A stretch of 64,000 nt of DNA from Heterobilharzia americana (lineage: Eukaryota > Platyhelminthes > Trematoda > Strigeidida > Schistosomatidae): assembly GCA_944470555.2 (NCBI GenBank), contig OX104127.1:92156708-92220707 (forward strand), given 5' to 3'. The number at the start of each line of letters is the position of its first letter. Position 1 is the stretch's first letter. Below, one piece after another: positions 10,193 through 21,747 of this stretch. The position numbers and the translations under genes were made by a program. The notes under the pieces are model-generated. The model had not been told where the DNA came from. It made no database searches and saw only the letters and a list, made by a program, of their open reading frames with translations.

Positions 10193-12308
10193 GCTCTATT
10201 GTCATGTTTCGTAGTCTAAAACATTTGTGTGTTTTTAGTACGTGGATAATATTTCTATGAATGTCTGATTGTAACTCAGGATATATATGTTTTATCTACT
10301 ACTCTGGGCTTTTGTTGTTGACGTCGTTGTACATGGTTGTCCAGCGAAGGGTACTTGCAATTACTTATCAGAAACTTATTAAGTGATGAGTGAAAACATA
10401 AGCCGCTAAATGCGTACGTCACTCGTTTTAACTTTAGCTCCTTTTTTTGGTAATTTTAAAAAGGCTTTTAAAATTTACATATATGAGTGAAAAGTATTGA
10501 ATACCTGAAACTGAATTGTTTTAAATCTGTAACTATGTCACCACTTCTATGTTAATTGAACCAGAAACAGCAAGGTTAGTAGTGAAACTAGAACAGTTAC
10601 ACAATATTCTCCGAAAGTTTAGGTAGATGTAACTACACTTGATAACCCGTAAAGACGAAACAGAATGTGTAAATTGTATAACAGATTCATGAAATACGTT
10701 ACACTGAACTCGTTAAAGTAATTGCAAGAAATTAGATTGAACTGGCATACAACGTTTAGTCACAGAGTAGCATTGTTTAATGTCTATTCTTCGAATAATC
10801 CTAAATCTTACTCAGTTTGAAAATTTTCTTTAGACAATACACTGATCTAACTATATTCAACCTCTATTTCTGAAGTATCAAACAAAACAATCAGATTTAT
10901 TGCTTGTCATTAGAACTTTTTAACCAGTGAAATATAAAGAAAGACAAGTAACCTGCGAAATAACAAAGTATCTTAAAAGTTTGCAAAGTATTCTGGTTGA
11001 AAATAAGATAATTGAAGTCGTATACTCCAGCCTCACAGTATTCTATATGGTCCTGAGTATCAGCTTTTGCAGTTACAAGTCATCGACGGTTATAACTGAA
11101 ATATTTTGGTATGTTTAGAAAGAACTTTTATGAGAGACCAACAAGTAATCAGAGTGTAAACCGAGTGAGCGACTTCTTCAGATACCCTTTTACTATACAC
11201 TATACTATACACTATACACTATACTATACACTATGAAATTATAGTCGGGTGCAGTAAAACTAAACGTGACAGTTATCCCCCAAGTGTCTCATATTTTGGT
11301 GGGTAGAAAATATCAGAATGACATTTTATGCAACAAGCCAACATACAAATCGCTTAAAAAATTCTCAAGATTGTAGATTTCATTTGTATTATGTACACAA
11401 ATGAAGTGTAATTAAAAAGTGTGTATTTCTAAAAAGGATAGCACTAATGCAACGCAACAGCCTTTCAGTTTGATAACTGAATGGCGCTGAATCCAATATT
11501 ACAATACAAATGCTTTGATACACTAGACCAAATTCCTCCCCATTTAAACAAAAAATAGGGAAGCTAGGTTAGCATTATCCAAACTCATACAAGAAATCAT
11601 TTATTGAAAAAATGTTATTATTAGGATAGATGCTTGCGAAATGAGATTCTTCTTTTTTCCATAAGCCCTTCAGGTTTATCATTGAAAATTAGCTAAAACA
11701 TTGATGAAACAGCTCCATCAAAATCGATTTCAGACAAGCTTTTGAATAATCCATGCTTCAAATACATCCTTACTAACAATCCTTTAATATGACTCATATC
11801 AAACGTTGTGATCTTTAACTCACATTATCCGATAAATCTGTCTGATTGGCTGTGTTCCTTATTGAAAGACTCTTGTTCATATCCTAAAGAATCCAACTTT
11901 TGGAAACCAAAAATATTTTGTTATGCCTTCCATATACACTAAATGGGAAAGCCATTCACCAAAAAGAAACTCCTTATTACCATTATATCTGCCTCAAGTC
12001 AACCACATAACAGAGTAAATTACTGACACTAAGATAGTGACATTTGATTTTTTTTTCCACTGTCTAGTCAAACTTGTAGCATGATGTCACGCTAAGCAGG
12101 AAGCGGTTGCAGATGTTCAAAGGACTTAAAAATCCACTGAGTTAACAAGTAGAAGGAAAGCTACTTAAAACATAGTTACAAAATAGATTGCTAGCTACCT
12201 CAATTAAAAACAGATCACTTTCATTCAGAACTTTTAATCTTCATTCGGTGACTAACCTAACCTACGAATTCATTTAGACCTTCGTTCTTTATTCAAAGCA
12301 TTTAGCAG
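10193..12308. other. Non-coding, AT-rich; small minisatellite at 11191-11234
   Basis: The only structure seen is a short tandem array of ACTATAC/ACTAT units (11191-11234). A 63-residue frame at 10927-11118 has an AG before it and a GTATGT after it, but no recognisable content. I do not call it. Confidence 0.5.
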
Positions 12309-12557
12309 TCTGTGAATGCTTCAGTTATATTAAATGATAAAATAAACAACGTTGAAACTGAAAATATTTATCGTCTTACTGATATTACTTTCGTTGTATC
12401 TCTTCTTTTGTTTCTTGAACCATTTACTATCAGAATTGTCAGTCAATACCGTCAGTCGTTTTTGTATGAAGCCGAGAGAAGTGTCGTACAAACTACTTCT
12501 CAAGTGATCTACATTCCATCTGATTGGATAGGCAAGCATAGAAAAGTGTTAAGTCAG
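12309..12557 (+). CDS. Possible internal exon of an unrecognised host gene
   Basis: A 249-base open segment (83 codons, phase 0 at both ends) lies between an AG acceptor at 12307-12308 and a GTCAGT donor at 12558. It reads SVNASVILNDKINNV to SDWIGKHRKVLSQ and has a hydrophobic stretch FVVSLLLFLEPF near residues 26-37. The frame remains open to 12722, so exon size is uncertain. It shows no transposon motif, unlike most open frames here. Phase 0 fits the possible exons at 18502 and 18792. No family is recognised, and a chance frame is possible. Confidence 0.35.
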
Positions 12558-12924
12558 GTCAGTTTCTTTCATTTCAAAAATATCTACGGTACTAACCTTT
12601 TGTATCTACAAAATGGGGACTATCTAGAAAAAAGATCGTATTGTTTCTACAGTCTTGATGATGCTGTTCAAAAAAATGAAGATGATGTTATCAATAAAAA
12701 TTATGTCTTCTATTTACTCTAGGAAATGTTTTTAACCGTAAGATATTCCTATTTTCATTTTCAAAGCTAAACAATGAACAGCAAACTGCAGTCATATTAG
12801 TCGAATAGATGGACCACCAAAATCCAGGGAAAATGTAGAAAACTACTAACAGAAGAAAAGATGCGATTATCGAATTAGTAACTGATTATAATAGGATTCT
12901 TTCCAAATAGTATTATCCCCTGTA

Positions 12925-13325
12925 TTATACCATAGTTGACTGGACCGAATTGATCGGTCTCAATTGGCTTATGGGCTCTTATGCCGATGCTTTAATATTA
13001 CCTGTGTTTTTTTAATGATAGTCACGATGGATGGTGGCTAGCAGCGTAATCCAGGATGGGCATTTCGTCCTATTTAGGACTCGTCAGCTGGATGTACCTA
13101 CCTCCCCCTGGGGTTCGGACTCGGGACCGATCGCTTCAAATATCACAGCGTTATCCACCATATCCGTCACACAAAAAGCAGATATCGTGGCTCTTTGGTG
13201 TAGCGCATAACACCCTGGCGTTTGAAACGATAGGTCCCGACCCCAAATCCCAGTGACAATAACGTCACTCAAAGGGAGGCAGAGAAATCCAGCTGACGAG
13301 TCCCACTGCTAACCACTATCCATCA
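12925..13325. mobile_element. SM-alpha elements, head-to-head pair
   Basis: The minus-strand unit (about 12925-13170) has the tail AATTGATCGG, an intact hammerhead (13049-13093) and a tRNA-like head with GGTTCGGACTCGGGACC near 13111. A second partial unit in the opposite orientation follows to 13325, keeping only ATCCAGCTGACGAGTCCCA of the ribozyme (13287-13305). SM-alpha is the known schistosome short repeat with a pol III-type head and active hammerhead. Confidence 0.75.
13049..13093 (-). ncRNA. Hammerhead ribozyme, SM-alpha type, core intact
   Basis: On the minus strand: CTGACGA (13081-13087), a perfect 4-bp stem II (GTCC/GGAC at 13077-13080 and 13067-13070), then GAAAT (13062-13066). A cleavage-type triplet ATC precedes CTGGAT (13049-13054), which pairs with ATCCAG (13088-13093). 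All invariant core positions appear present. Confidence 0.8.
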
Positions 13326-14335
13326 TTACTATTCTTCCCGAATAGTTGCTCAATAAGTGTTCAGAACTCAAAGTCTAAACTAGATCATATTTGAAGTAAT
13401 TAGATTGACTGCATCTTGAAAGTCCTCCAAGGCTAAGAGATTCGTTTGTAGTATTCATACATAATCCAATCGAAGACCATGATAAACCATGCCATTATTT
13501 AGCCGCTGAGCCACAATTATATTTGGAAGTGTCTGGCAGTGGGACACACAAACCCAGTTTCATCTTATTTAGGATTGTTTTGGCTGAATTCACCAGCCTC
13601 TGTGTATTAATAGTCCAACTGAGACTTCAACCCAGCACACATAACCTGAAATACATACATACTACTCACCAAGCGACAGAGTCAGGTTGACCGTATCCTG
13701 TTAAGCTCGTGTTAGGATGTTGTATGCTTGTGGGAAAAGATGCTTCTGCAATGATTCTCTAGCCATAAGTTTCTGGATTTAGGAACCAACAAGAAGGTGA
13801 AATTTTATGCATCTGAAGATCTAGAAGTATGATGAAACAAGTCACCAGAATTCCACCACTGGCAAATACAAGGTACAAGCGAAATACGCTATTATCCACC
13901 CTACTTCGTCTATGATCATTAAGTAACTGCATAAAAAATGATTTCTTCATGGAAGTTCACTGACGGCTTTGTTCAAGACTAGTTCATAGGAGACATCCTG
14001 AAATGAGAATGATAGCTTCAAAAGTCGCAGCATTAATATAGTCAGATAGTTGGAGATATGACATCGATAGCATTTAAAATCTTGACTTTTAGTTCCCCAC
14101 CATTCATCGATATTATCAACAAGGTTGCTACTAATTTATTTAAACCGCAGTTAATTACCATTACTATATAACTAGGTTCGTGAAACTCTTTAAATGATAA
14201 ACAATAATAAATTACAAGTTGTGTACATTCTCTAGGTTAGCAAACTGCTTATACTTCATCATCAGGTCTGTATTTGCCAGACTTAATTATAACTCTCGAT
14301 CGACATCGAATACCTAGTATGAGGTTCCTACAGAT
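13326..14335. other. Mostly featureless; a possible short repeat near 13400-13640
   Basis: The stretch 13480-13600 has a tRNA-like CCGCTGAGCCAC block. A TTTCATCTTATTTAGGATTG block follows, which resembles half of a hammerhead on minus (GATGAAAC without the CTGA box). I see nothing firm after 13640. Confidence 0.3.
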
Positions 14336-14735
14336 TTCAAGGTGATATTCATCAAGGATCAACATTAATTGAAAAACTACTAAAAGCCTAAGAGCACTGG
14401 ACGATTGTCTCATCCTTCTATGGGACCTCCCATCAGTGCTCAGCCCATCAGAGATTCCCGGATGTTGTAATAAGAAGTCAGATGTGAAGAAAAATACTCA
14501 CCGATGGCACTAAATGAATACTGTATCATACTGCAAACTAGCAGGAGTTGGAAAATGTGGAATACCAGTTTTCAACCTAGTGACAAAGTGATAACGTGCT
14601 CCCCTGAAGGTTTTTGGTTCGGTTCCTGATGAGGTCGTGAATGCGCACTTCTAATGAGTTAAAAACTAAGCACAAACAGCTATCCACCTGTTTCAAGTTT
14701 CCATTCGTTCGGCAAATGATGTCAGTCTATGAAAT
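14336..14735. repeat. Family B repeats, degenerate inverted pair
   Basis: Left minus-strand unit: GAGCACTGGACGATTGTCTC near 14391, with the core disrupted. Right plus-strand unit: a tRNA-like GGTTCGGTTCCTGATGAGG near 14610, ending at AATGATGTCAGTCTATGA (14716-14733), the family B terminus. The arrangement matches 46490-46810. Confidence 0.5.
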
Positions 14736-14919
14736 CAAGAAATCCTAACACATTTACAAATTAAATCTCACAAATTTTATTGTTCACTGACTTTTATTGG
14801 TTACTGGAGGGTAACTAACTTCATATTGTCCAGTCTTAAGTGCTAATCGAATTCCACCGATTATTTTGTAATGTGACTACCAGATTAGTTGACTGAACAT
14901 CGTGATGCATTTTGATAGG

Positions 14920-15245
14920 TGTTAGTTAGATGGAGGCAATCGGAAGAAAGCAAACGGACCTAGATTCCGTGGTTGTTGGCACTCGTCAGAAAGGTGTATC
15001 AGCAACATGTATGGAACTGATGTCTAATAAAGTTATACAGGAGGTTAGCTGTGGCCAAAATAGCTCAGTAGTAACGTCTCTGACTGCAACACTAGGTGAT
15101 GTGGGTTAGAATTTCAAGTAAGACATCAGTCTCGTACTGGTTCCAGATACGCCTTGCTGACTAGAACCAACCAGTACGAAACCCAGGCCAGGCAGAGCGT
15201 CTTGACAACTGCCTCTATTCAACTAACATTGTTCAACGAAAGAAT
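14920..15245. repeat. Family C repeats, inverted pair
   Basis: The minus half carries GTTGTTGGCACTCGTCAG (14974-14991), the reverse complement of a CTGACGA box with stem II, but the GAAA box is mutated to GGAA. The plus half has a tRNA-like head (AGTAACGTCTCTGACTGCAA), then CTGACTA and GAAAC near 15162-15183. Neither core looks functional. Confidence 0.5.
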
Positions 15246-16539
15246 CTATTAGTTGGAGAATATCCTAAAGAAATCTTATGCCCTTTTATTTTTCTCTCGT
15301 TACATTTTATCAACATGCCCTCTCATACTGACATTATAAATTATGGAACAACTCTTGAAATCATTCACTCTTCTTTCAGCTGAATTTGTTGTTTATGGAA
15401 ATATCTCTATTTACCTTAATCTTATCAATTTGATTTAGTTTAAGTGTATTCTTTTCTGAAGTGAGTTTTTATTGCTTTAATGAATTACTGAACACTTGAT
15501 TCAAGTTCAGTACTTTAAATTATACCGATATCAGTGGTCATAATTTAAAATCGATGTGGATTAATTAAAATCTGAACGCATATTTAAACATAACTTTTAT
15601 TTCTGGTTAAGATTATCTTAGGGATAAAATATACATATACGAATATATTAATTATAATTATCAATTCTTACAAATACGATGTTCAATTACTTTACTTGTT
15701 TGCCACACTTTCCACTTCACCAATATCGAACTGCATAGAAATCCACTCAGCGACCTTTTGTACATTCGTACAGTAAGCAATAAGCCATGCTGGCTTTGCG
15801 AGGGTTTATGGTACCATATGGTTGCCAAAAACTGGGTAGATGCACTTGGATTCGCATCAGTTGGAAATCTAATGTCAATATAATCTGTTCGAAGCTTGAC
15901 ACCAAACAGTACCACATTATTTACCATTTTCAAGTGACTGGCCAGTCAGCTCATTGTGACCCTGCATTAAGTCATCAAAAACCTACATAAATTGGTTATG
16001 ATGACTTCGACTGCAGAGTCGGTTAACTGGTCTGCAAATCTGTTATGAATTAAAATCATGTGGTTTAACATTGCCGTTAATCTTGTCTGTTCATGTGGCT
16101 AAATACGCATGCAATCCTGATTTCTATCCAAAATTCAATCAAAACAATAGTCATTGGTTGTTCTCTCTGTTATATTTCACTGTTTCTCGATGTCGCACTA
16201 CATACTACTGGTAGACACTTTTATCAGTAGGGTTGATCATAATTTTACTTGGGATAACTAACTGTCAGCTTTTTTGCCGACCTCAATTCAGTTCTTCCTC
16301 CATAGGCAAGCTGTTTGGTGTTTATAGGTAAACTACTCACGGGGATCTGATGCTTAAAATATTATAGCATAGCATGAGTAGCCAGAAACCACTCAAGTTG
16401 ATTTGAAGCTTTCGCTAGTCAGATCAAAGTGATCTGTTGAAACCATAGTTTAGAAGGAGGGAAACTACTCAGTTGTGAGTAATATCGATGTGGACGGTGC
16501 AATTCGCGATAACAAAATTTACGAACATATTTGAACAGG
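15246..16539. other. No supported feature
   Basis: AT-rich. A 90-residue minus frame (15661-15933) and an overlapping 67-residue plus frame show no motif or splice context that I can support. Confidence 0.4.
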
Positions 16540-18250
16540 ACCATATGAAGAGATGAATAAACCTTCAGACACGGCCATGAATAAAGTTAAGAAATCTACA
16601 GCTGATTTGATACACCAAATAAAGCTACCTCATGGTGATTCTAGTTGGTTTAATTTAATGCCTAAAATTAATAATCCTGACAGAACTTATGGCACTATTA
16701 ATATTCATAGACTCGGTTGTCCCATAAGACCCATAGTCGACTTCAGAAATATCCCACCATATGAACTAGAAAAGTACTTGGCAACGATGTTATGTCCTAT
16801 TAGAAACCGTTCAAATTCCAAACTAGTAAACTCTTACGAGTTAAAACTAAGACTAAATGACTTACATATAGAAGAGGGTGAGGAAATGGTTAGTTTTGAT
16901 GGAACAACTTTTTATACTTAAATACCAATCAATATAGCAATAGAAGCAGTCAGAAATCAACTAAATATTGACTCAGAACCTACTTATAGAACTAAGATAT
17001 CGGTTGATGAGATCGTATTAGACGTACGGTCTTCAAGTTTCAAGACAAAATATACAGGCAGAAAGAAAGAGTAGCATTGGAATCACCAATATCCCCAATC
17101 GTAGCAGTTGGGAAAATATGGCTTTACAAACGTTTAGTCCTGCACTTGAGATATGGTGGTGATATATGGATGACACATTTACTGTGTTGAAATTGAAACA
17201 CATAGACGATTTCCTCACATATAGACTGAGTGGTAGGAGCAATGCAATTCACTTACGAGATAGAAAATAAACAAGGGGAATTACCTGTGTTGGATTACAG
17301 GAAGGACAGATAGTGGTTTAGATACTACCATCCACAGGGAACCTACACATTCTAACGAGTATCTAGACTTCAAGTAATCCCATCAAATGTCAGTTAATGT
17401 AGGCTTAGTCAAATGTCTAAGTGATAGAGCTAGAAAACTGACTAGTGAGTGCAAGGACCTAAACAAAGAGTTGAAAGACGTAAAAGAAGCACTGATAGTT
17501 AATAATTATCCTCCGCAGTTGATTGAGAAATTCGTACGAACACAGGAGAAACGAAAAAATAGCAGTAACACGAGTAGAAAGGAGTTCACAGCCTCCATTG
17601 TCACCCTATAAGGTAGGTACATGGGAAACTTTACGTAGGTTCCTCAACAAAGCTGAAATGAGTGTGGCATATAAACCCACAAACTTACTCAGAGATAAGC
17701 TTTGTTAGTTGGCTTAAGGACTCGATAGAAGCAATTAAGCAAAATAATCTAATGTATCAACTTCCTTCTCTGTAGTGACTGTGAAGTCAAGTAAATGAGT
17801 CAAACTAGCCAGTTGGGGTAAATTAGGATAGCGGAATAAAGGAATCTCGGTAAATGTAGGCTGATAGACTCGAATAAGATCAGTAATGTAGAAGAAACGT
17901 CTCGGCTATTGGAATGCATGCAATAACACACAATTATACAATGGGGTTGGATGAAACCACTGTACTTAAGTCTAATATAATTAAATGGCGAGAGAGAGAG
18001 ATTGATTACTGAATCTTTGTTTATGGAATCAGCCTATACCCAACATATGTAATAGGGATGATGCAACACCTATGTCAGAGATATGTAGAGTTTTACTACC
18101 AATGAAAGCAAATTATATGAGGTGACAGGACTATAAAAATCAGAGGTCAAAATTAGTGTAATTACATTGAAATGAATATGAACAGTAATAATTTATGCTT
18201 GAAACATCTTCATGAAGTAGATAACACTGTATCATTGTGTTATAAATCAA
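16540..18250 (+). pseudogene. PLE-A Penelope-like element, decayed
   Basis: Plus-strand remains in order: FNLMPKINNPDRTYGTINIH and RPIVDFRN (RT N-terminal motifs) at 16650-16760; MVSFDGTTFYT then IPINIAIEAVRNQL (motif A region, 16880-16960); a degraded RT core with YGW.H instead of YVDD near 17155; VGLVKCLSDRARKLTS and IVNNYPPQLIEKF (17395-17530); and NNLMYQLPSL with a D-C-E-V-K remnant of the GIY-YIG endonuclease near 17740-17790. These match the better preserved PLE-A copy at 39.2-42 kb. Many stops and frameshifts make it non-functional. Confidence 0.75.
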
Positions 18251-18501
18251 ATAAACAAATCTAATATGGAATGAAATTGTGAGTCTATATACAGATGTTG
18301 TATAATAGAAGGTGCTGCAATCAGGAAGAAAAGTAGGATTTATACGATAAACTCATGTACTTAAAAGTTAGCCATAAATTCAAACTAGTGAATCGAAATC
18401 ATAAGATAGACAGGGAAAAACAAAATGGAGATTATGCGAGAAAGTTAAAGGAAAGTTACTAGGATAGTGATAGGCTAATTATATTGTCTTTTTGTACACA
18501 G
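18251..18501. other. PLE-A 3' flank / presumed intron
   Basis: AT-rich, ending in a pyrimidine-rich GTCTTTTTGTACACAG, which is a good splice acceptor for the possible exon at 18502. Confidence 0.35.
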
Positions 18502-18570
18502 ATATTAGGTAGTAATCGTGAATTTGCAGCTGCTTCTGTACAACGAAGTAGACTGGCTTTTCTCTGCCTA
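18502..18570 (+). CDS. Possible internal exon of an unrecognised host gene
   Basis: A 69-base segment (23 codons, phase 0) between CTTTTTGTACACAG and the strong donor GTAAGT (18571-18576). Only one frame is open: ILGSNREFAAASVQRSRLAF followed by LCL. The donor phase matches the acceptor before 18792, which would complete the protein. No transposon similarity is seen. The product is unknown. Confidence 0.4.
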
Positions 18571-18791
18571 GTAAGTATTTTGATAGTGTGGCCGACCTCA
18601 GCTGCATTTCCGCTATCCATTAGGTGTCTAGTAATCAGGTTTTGTAAATGGTTTTTTTCTTTTCAAGCGTAAAATCTAGGAGCTGCTCTCTTCTTAGTCC
18701 TTCCTTCCAAGTGCTTGTTTCCGCAAGTACCAGTAAATTAACAAATGCAGCTGAAGATGACGTAAACATGCCACTTACTTATCTATTTCAG

Positions 18792-18830
18792 ACTGATTTA
18801 ATGGATGGTTTTGTTAAAAAGAATGACTAA
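18792..18830 (+). CDS. Possible terminal exon with stop
   Basis: The acceptor ACTTATCTATTTCAG ends at 18791. The exon reads TDLMDGFVKKND then TAA (18828-18830), in phase 0 with the 18502-18570 donor across a 221-base intron. An alternative reading keeps a longer frame from 18648. The gene, if real, runs on the plus strand and ends here, 0.3 kb before the SR2-like insertion. The product is unknown. Confidence 0.38.
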   Translation, partial: TDLMDGFVKKND

Positions 18831-19136
18831 TGTAGCTGCAAAGAAAAACATTTTCAATGCTCCTTTCTGACCCTTTTTAAATTCATAGTAACATTTCGTC
18901 ACCTTTGGATCCAAAATGGATAATAACCTTTTCCTTTCTATCATATTGAGGTTTTAATTGTGCTATCTACAATTTTCTGTATTTCATGATGTATTTACTG
19001 TGGTATATATTCCCGTTAAGATTCCCTCCAATGGTTTTAAGTTCTTCTTTAGGTTTGTCTTCTGAAACTTAAAGTTGTTTCTCTCCACCTGAGCTACAAA
19101 TATTCTCCATTATTTCTATCGAAAAGTGTCTAGACT
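18831..19136. other. Putative 3' flank; PLE-end scrap at 19085-19113
   Basis: No AATAAA is seen in this interval. CACCTGAGCTACAAATATTC (from 19088) matches the PLE-B terminus at 52577 and 53680, so a small piece of that element lies here. Confidence 0.4.
19125..19136 (+). repeat. Target-site duplication, left copy
   Basis: AGTGTCTAGACT here, AGTGTCTTGACT at 22611-22622, with one mismatch. They flank the SR2-like element exactly at its tail and its 5' terminus. Confidence 0.7.
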
Positions 19137-19226
19137 TATTAATATTATTATTAGTCCCTTGGGTTCCTAGTGGAACATAGGGCTTCAGTAGCACGCCTCC
19201 AGTGACCTCTGTTCTCTGAGATCTTT

Positions 19227-20114
19227 TCAACCTGGTCCCACGACAGCCCACAACCTCTCATTTCCTCCTCCCACGATCTCCTCCATGTCACCCTCAGCTG
19301 GGACGTCCAACTCGTCGCTTCCCATGGGGATTCCACTCGAGCAACTGGCCTGACGCGTGATGTCCTCAGTCGGCCTTCTCAGTGCATGGCCAATCCATCT
19401 CCACTTCTTCCTGCATATTTGTTGCGTGATAGGTTCTTGGTTGGTTCGTTCCCAGAGTTCCTTGTTGCTTATTCTTTCTGGCCATCTGATCTTCAGCAGC
19501 GAGCCAGCGTAAGCAGTTGTTGATGAATGTCTGTAGTTTATTGGAAATGCCTTTCGTGACGCGCCAAGTCTCTGAGCCATACAAGAGCACTGACTTGACG
19601 TTGGTGTTGAAAATCCGTATCTTGTTCCGCATGCTGAGTGCAGTGCAGAAGATCTCCACACTGGTTTCAGGCTAATGAATGCCTGTCTTGCTTTTCCCAT
19701 TCTGACTTTGACGTCCTCGTCCGTCCCGCCTGTAGTTGAAACAGTGCTTCCTAGATAAGTGAAGGAGGTTACTTCCTTCAAGTTTCTCCCGTTGGCGGTG
19801 ATTGGAGTTTGTTGTTGTTGTTGATGGTGGTGTTGCGGTATCTTCATCACCTCTGTCTTCTCTATATTCACCTGAAGTCCCGTCTTCGCTGCCTCTTCTA
19901 TCAACTTGTTAGTTTTCACCTGTAGATCTTCAAGTTTGTCTGACATCAGGCACAAGTCATCGGCGAAATCCAAGTCTTCTAGGTTCTTTTCCGTCGTCCA
20001 GTGTATCCCCCTCTTCTCGCTGCCTACTGTTTGCTGCATGATCCAGTCCACCACAATAAGGAATATCATGGGGGATAGTAGGCAACCTTGTTTCACTCCT
20101 GTCTTCACTTCCAC
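19227..20114 (-). pseudogene. SR2-like reverse transcriptase, second part
   Basis: Begins EVKTGVKQGCLLSPMIFLIV (motif B), then LEDLDFADDLCLMSDK (motif C, FADD), LQVNIEKTEVMKI and SFTYLGSTVSTTGG. Beyond about 19690 the family frame switches to the one encoding SMRNKIRIFNTNVKSVLLYG and NKLQTFINNCLRW, so the 295-codon frame is only partly authentic at its end. The same shift occurs in the 27.2-28.1 kb copy. Confidence 0.88.
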
Positions 20115-21007
20115 TCAAAGGCATCACTGAGCTTCCCATTGTGGATTACTTGGCATGTGGCATCTTCATATAGTTGTTGAATGAGGCGGATAAAGGTTTG
20201 CGGTACTCCGTAGTATTGAAGCAGTTTCCAAATTACTTCTCGGTCGACGCTGTCAAAGGCCTTCTCAAAGTCGATGAAGTTGAGGTAGAGAGCTGATTGC
20301 CATTCTATGCTCTGTTCTATGATGATACGAAGCGTTGCGATTTGGTCTGCACATGATTTGTACTTCCTGAAGCCTGCCTGTTCCGGTCGCAGTTTTGAAT
20401 CCAGTGCGTCTTTAAGCCTCTCCAGGATGATGCGGCTTAATATTTTACTTGGGGTGGACAGGAGAGTGATTCCGCACCAGTTCTTGCAAGCACTGAGGTC
20501 TCCCTTCTTCGGCAGTTTGACAAGGTAACCCTTCTTCCAATCGTCAGGTACCTTCTCTTCCTTCCACACCTTCTGCAATAGTGGTGTGAGCATGTCCGCT
20601 GTTGTCTCTGCATCTGTTCTCAGTGCTTCTGGCGGTATTCCATCTGGTCCTGCTGCTTTCCCGCATTTCAGTAGCTTTATGGCGTTCAGGACTTCCATTT
20701 TCGTTGGGGGATTAATGTTCACTTGTAGTTCAGCGGCTGCAGGTGGTATTTCTGGACGAAGTGCAGGTGGTGGTCGATTCAAGAGCTTCTTGAAGTGGTC
20801 GGCCCATCGTTTCCTCTGTTTCTCTTCTTTCGTAATTAAATTTCCTTCTTCATCTTTTATTGGTTTCATCTGTGTTGGTCTCTTCCCTGATAGCAACCTG
20901 GTTATTTGATACAATGTTGTCAGGTCTCTCTTACCTGCAGTCTGTTCTGCTTCACTTGCCAGTGTTTCGTAGATGTGTCTTTTGTCTTTTCGTGCACTCT
21001 TCTTCAC
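20105..21007 (-). pseudogene. SR2-like reverse transcriptase, first part
   Basis: 300 codons with KCGKAAGPDGIPPEALR, WKKGYLVKLPKKGDLS, CKNWCGITLLSTPSKILSRI, EQAGFRKYKSCADQIATLR and LYLNFIDFEKAFDSVDREVI (motif A). It ends just before motif B at an insertion of about 5 nt after the DAFE codons (20110-20118). The diverged copy at 34.4-35.5 kb lacks this insertion and reads DAFEVETG in frame. Confidence 0.9.
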
Positions 21008-21746
21008 TTCTTTGTCTAGTGTAGTGTTTTATACATGTGCTCAGTTCCTCTTGTCGTTGAGCAACCTTGCACTGGTTTATCTTCTGCTTCACCATCCTCC
21101 TCTCCTCTATCAGCTTCCAGGTATTCGTCGAGATCCATTCCTTGTCTTCTTTCTTCCTCCTTCCTAATACGGTTATGCAGGTTTCTTTCCACATCTCTTT
21201 CAAAGACTTCCAGTGTTCTTCCACACAGGTTCCTTTTTCAGCATAACCCGGTGATTTTTGCTTGATTACACCTTGCTAATTTACGTTACGCTAATAATTA
21301 TCTCCTTGGTAACTTTTCAATTGCCAGTGTCTTTTGTCTTTTCGCGCAATCTTCTTCACTTCTTTGTCCAGTGTTTTATACATTGTACTCAGTTCATCTT
21401 TTTGTTGTGCAGGTTTCTTTCCACATCTCTTTCAAAGACTTCCAGTGTTCTTCCACACAGGTTTCTTCATGGATGTTGCTCAATATCTCCCATTTTGTCT
21501 TGATGGCTGACGTGAAGATCTCCTTTGTAGTTTCATCCTTCAGTTTCCGAGTGTTGTACTTGAATTGAGGTCTATCACCAGCTTCCTTGAAGGCTTTCAA
21601 CTTGATTTGGAAGGTTCCTTGCACTAGATAGTGGTCTGAACCTACATCTGCTCCTCTTCTTGACCTTGTGTTAAGAAGACTGCGTCTCCATTTTCTTGAG
21701 ATTGAGATAAAGTCGATTTGATTTTTAGTGTGTCCATCTGGTGAAA
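20952..21746 (-). pseudogene. SR2-like endonuclease end and linker, rearranged
   Basis: Continues the frame through GADVGSDHYLVQGTFQIKLK (catalytic SDH) and a charged linker with EEHWKSLKEMWKETC. That phrase occurs twice (near 21190-21225 and 21400-21460). Between the copies, 21233-21413 holds a repeated piece of downstream linker plus about 80 bases with no match elsewhere in the element. The frame changes near 21020. Confidence 0.8.
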
Positions 21747-21747
21747 T

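Noticed and set aside
10928..11108. Exon between an AG and a GTATGT
   Set aside because: Phase does not fit the next candidate exon and the encoded peptide has no recognisable feature.
11191..11234. CRISPR-like array
   Set aside because: Simple ACTATAC minisatellite in a eukaryotic genome; no spacers.
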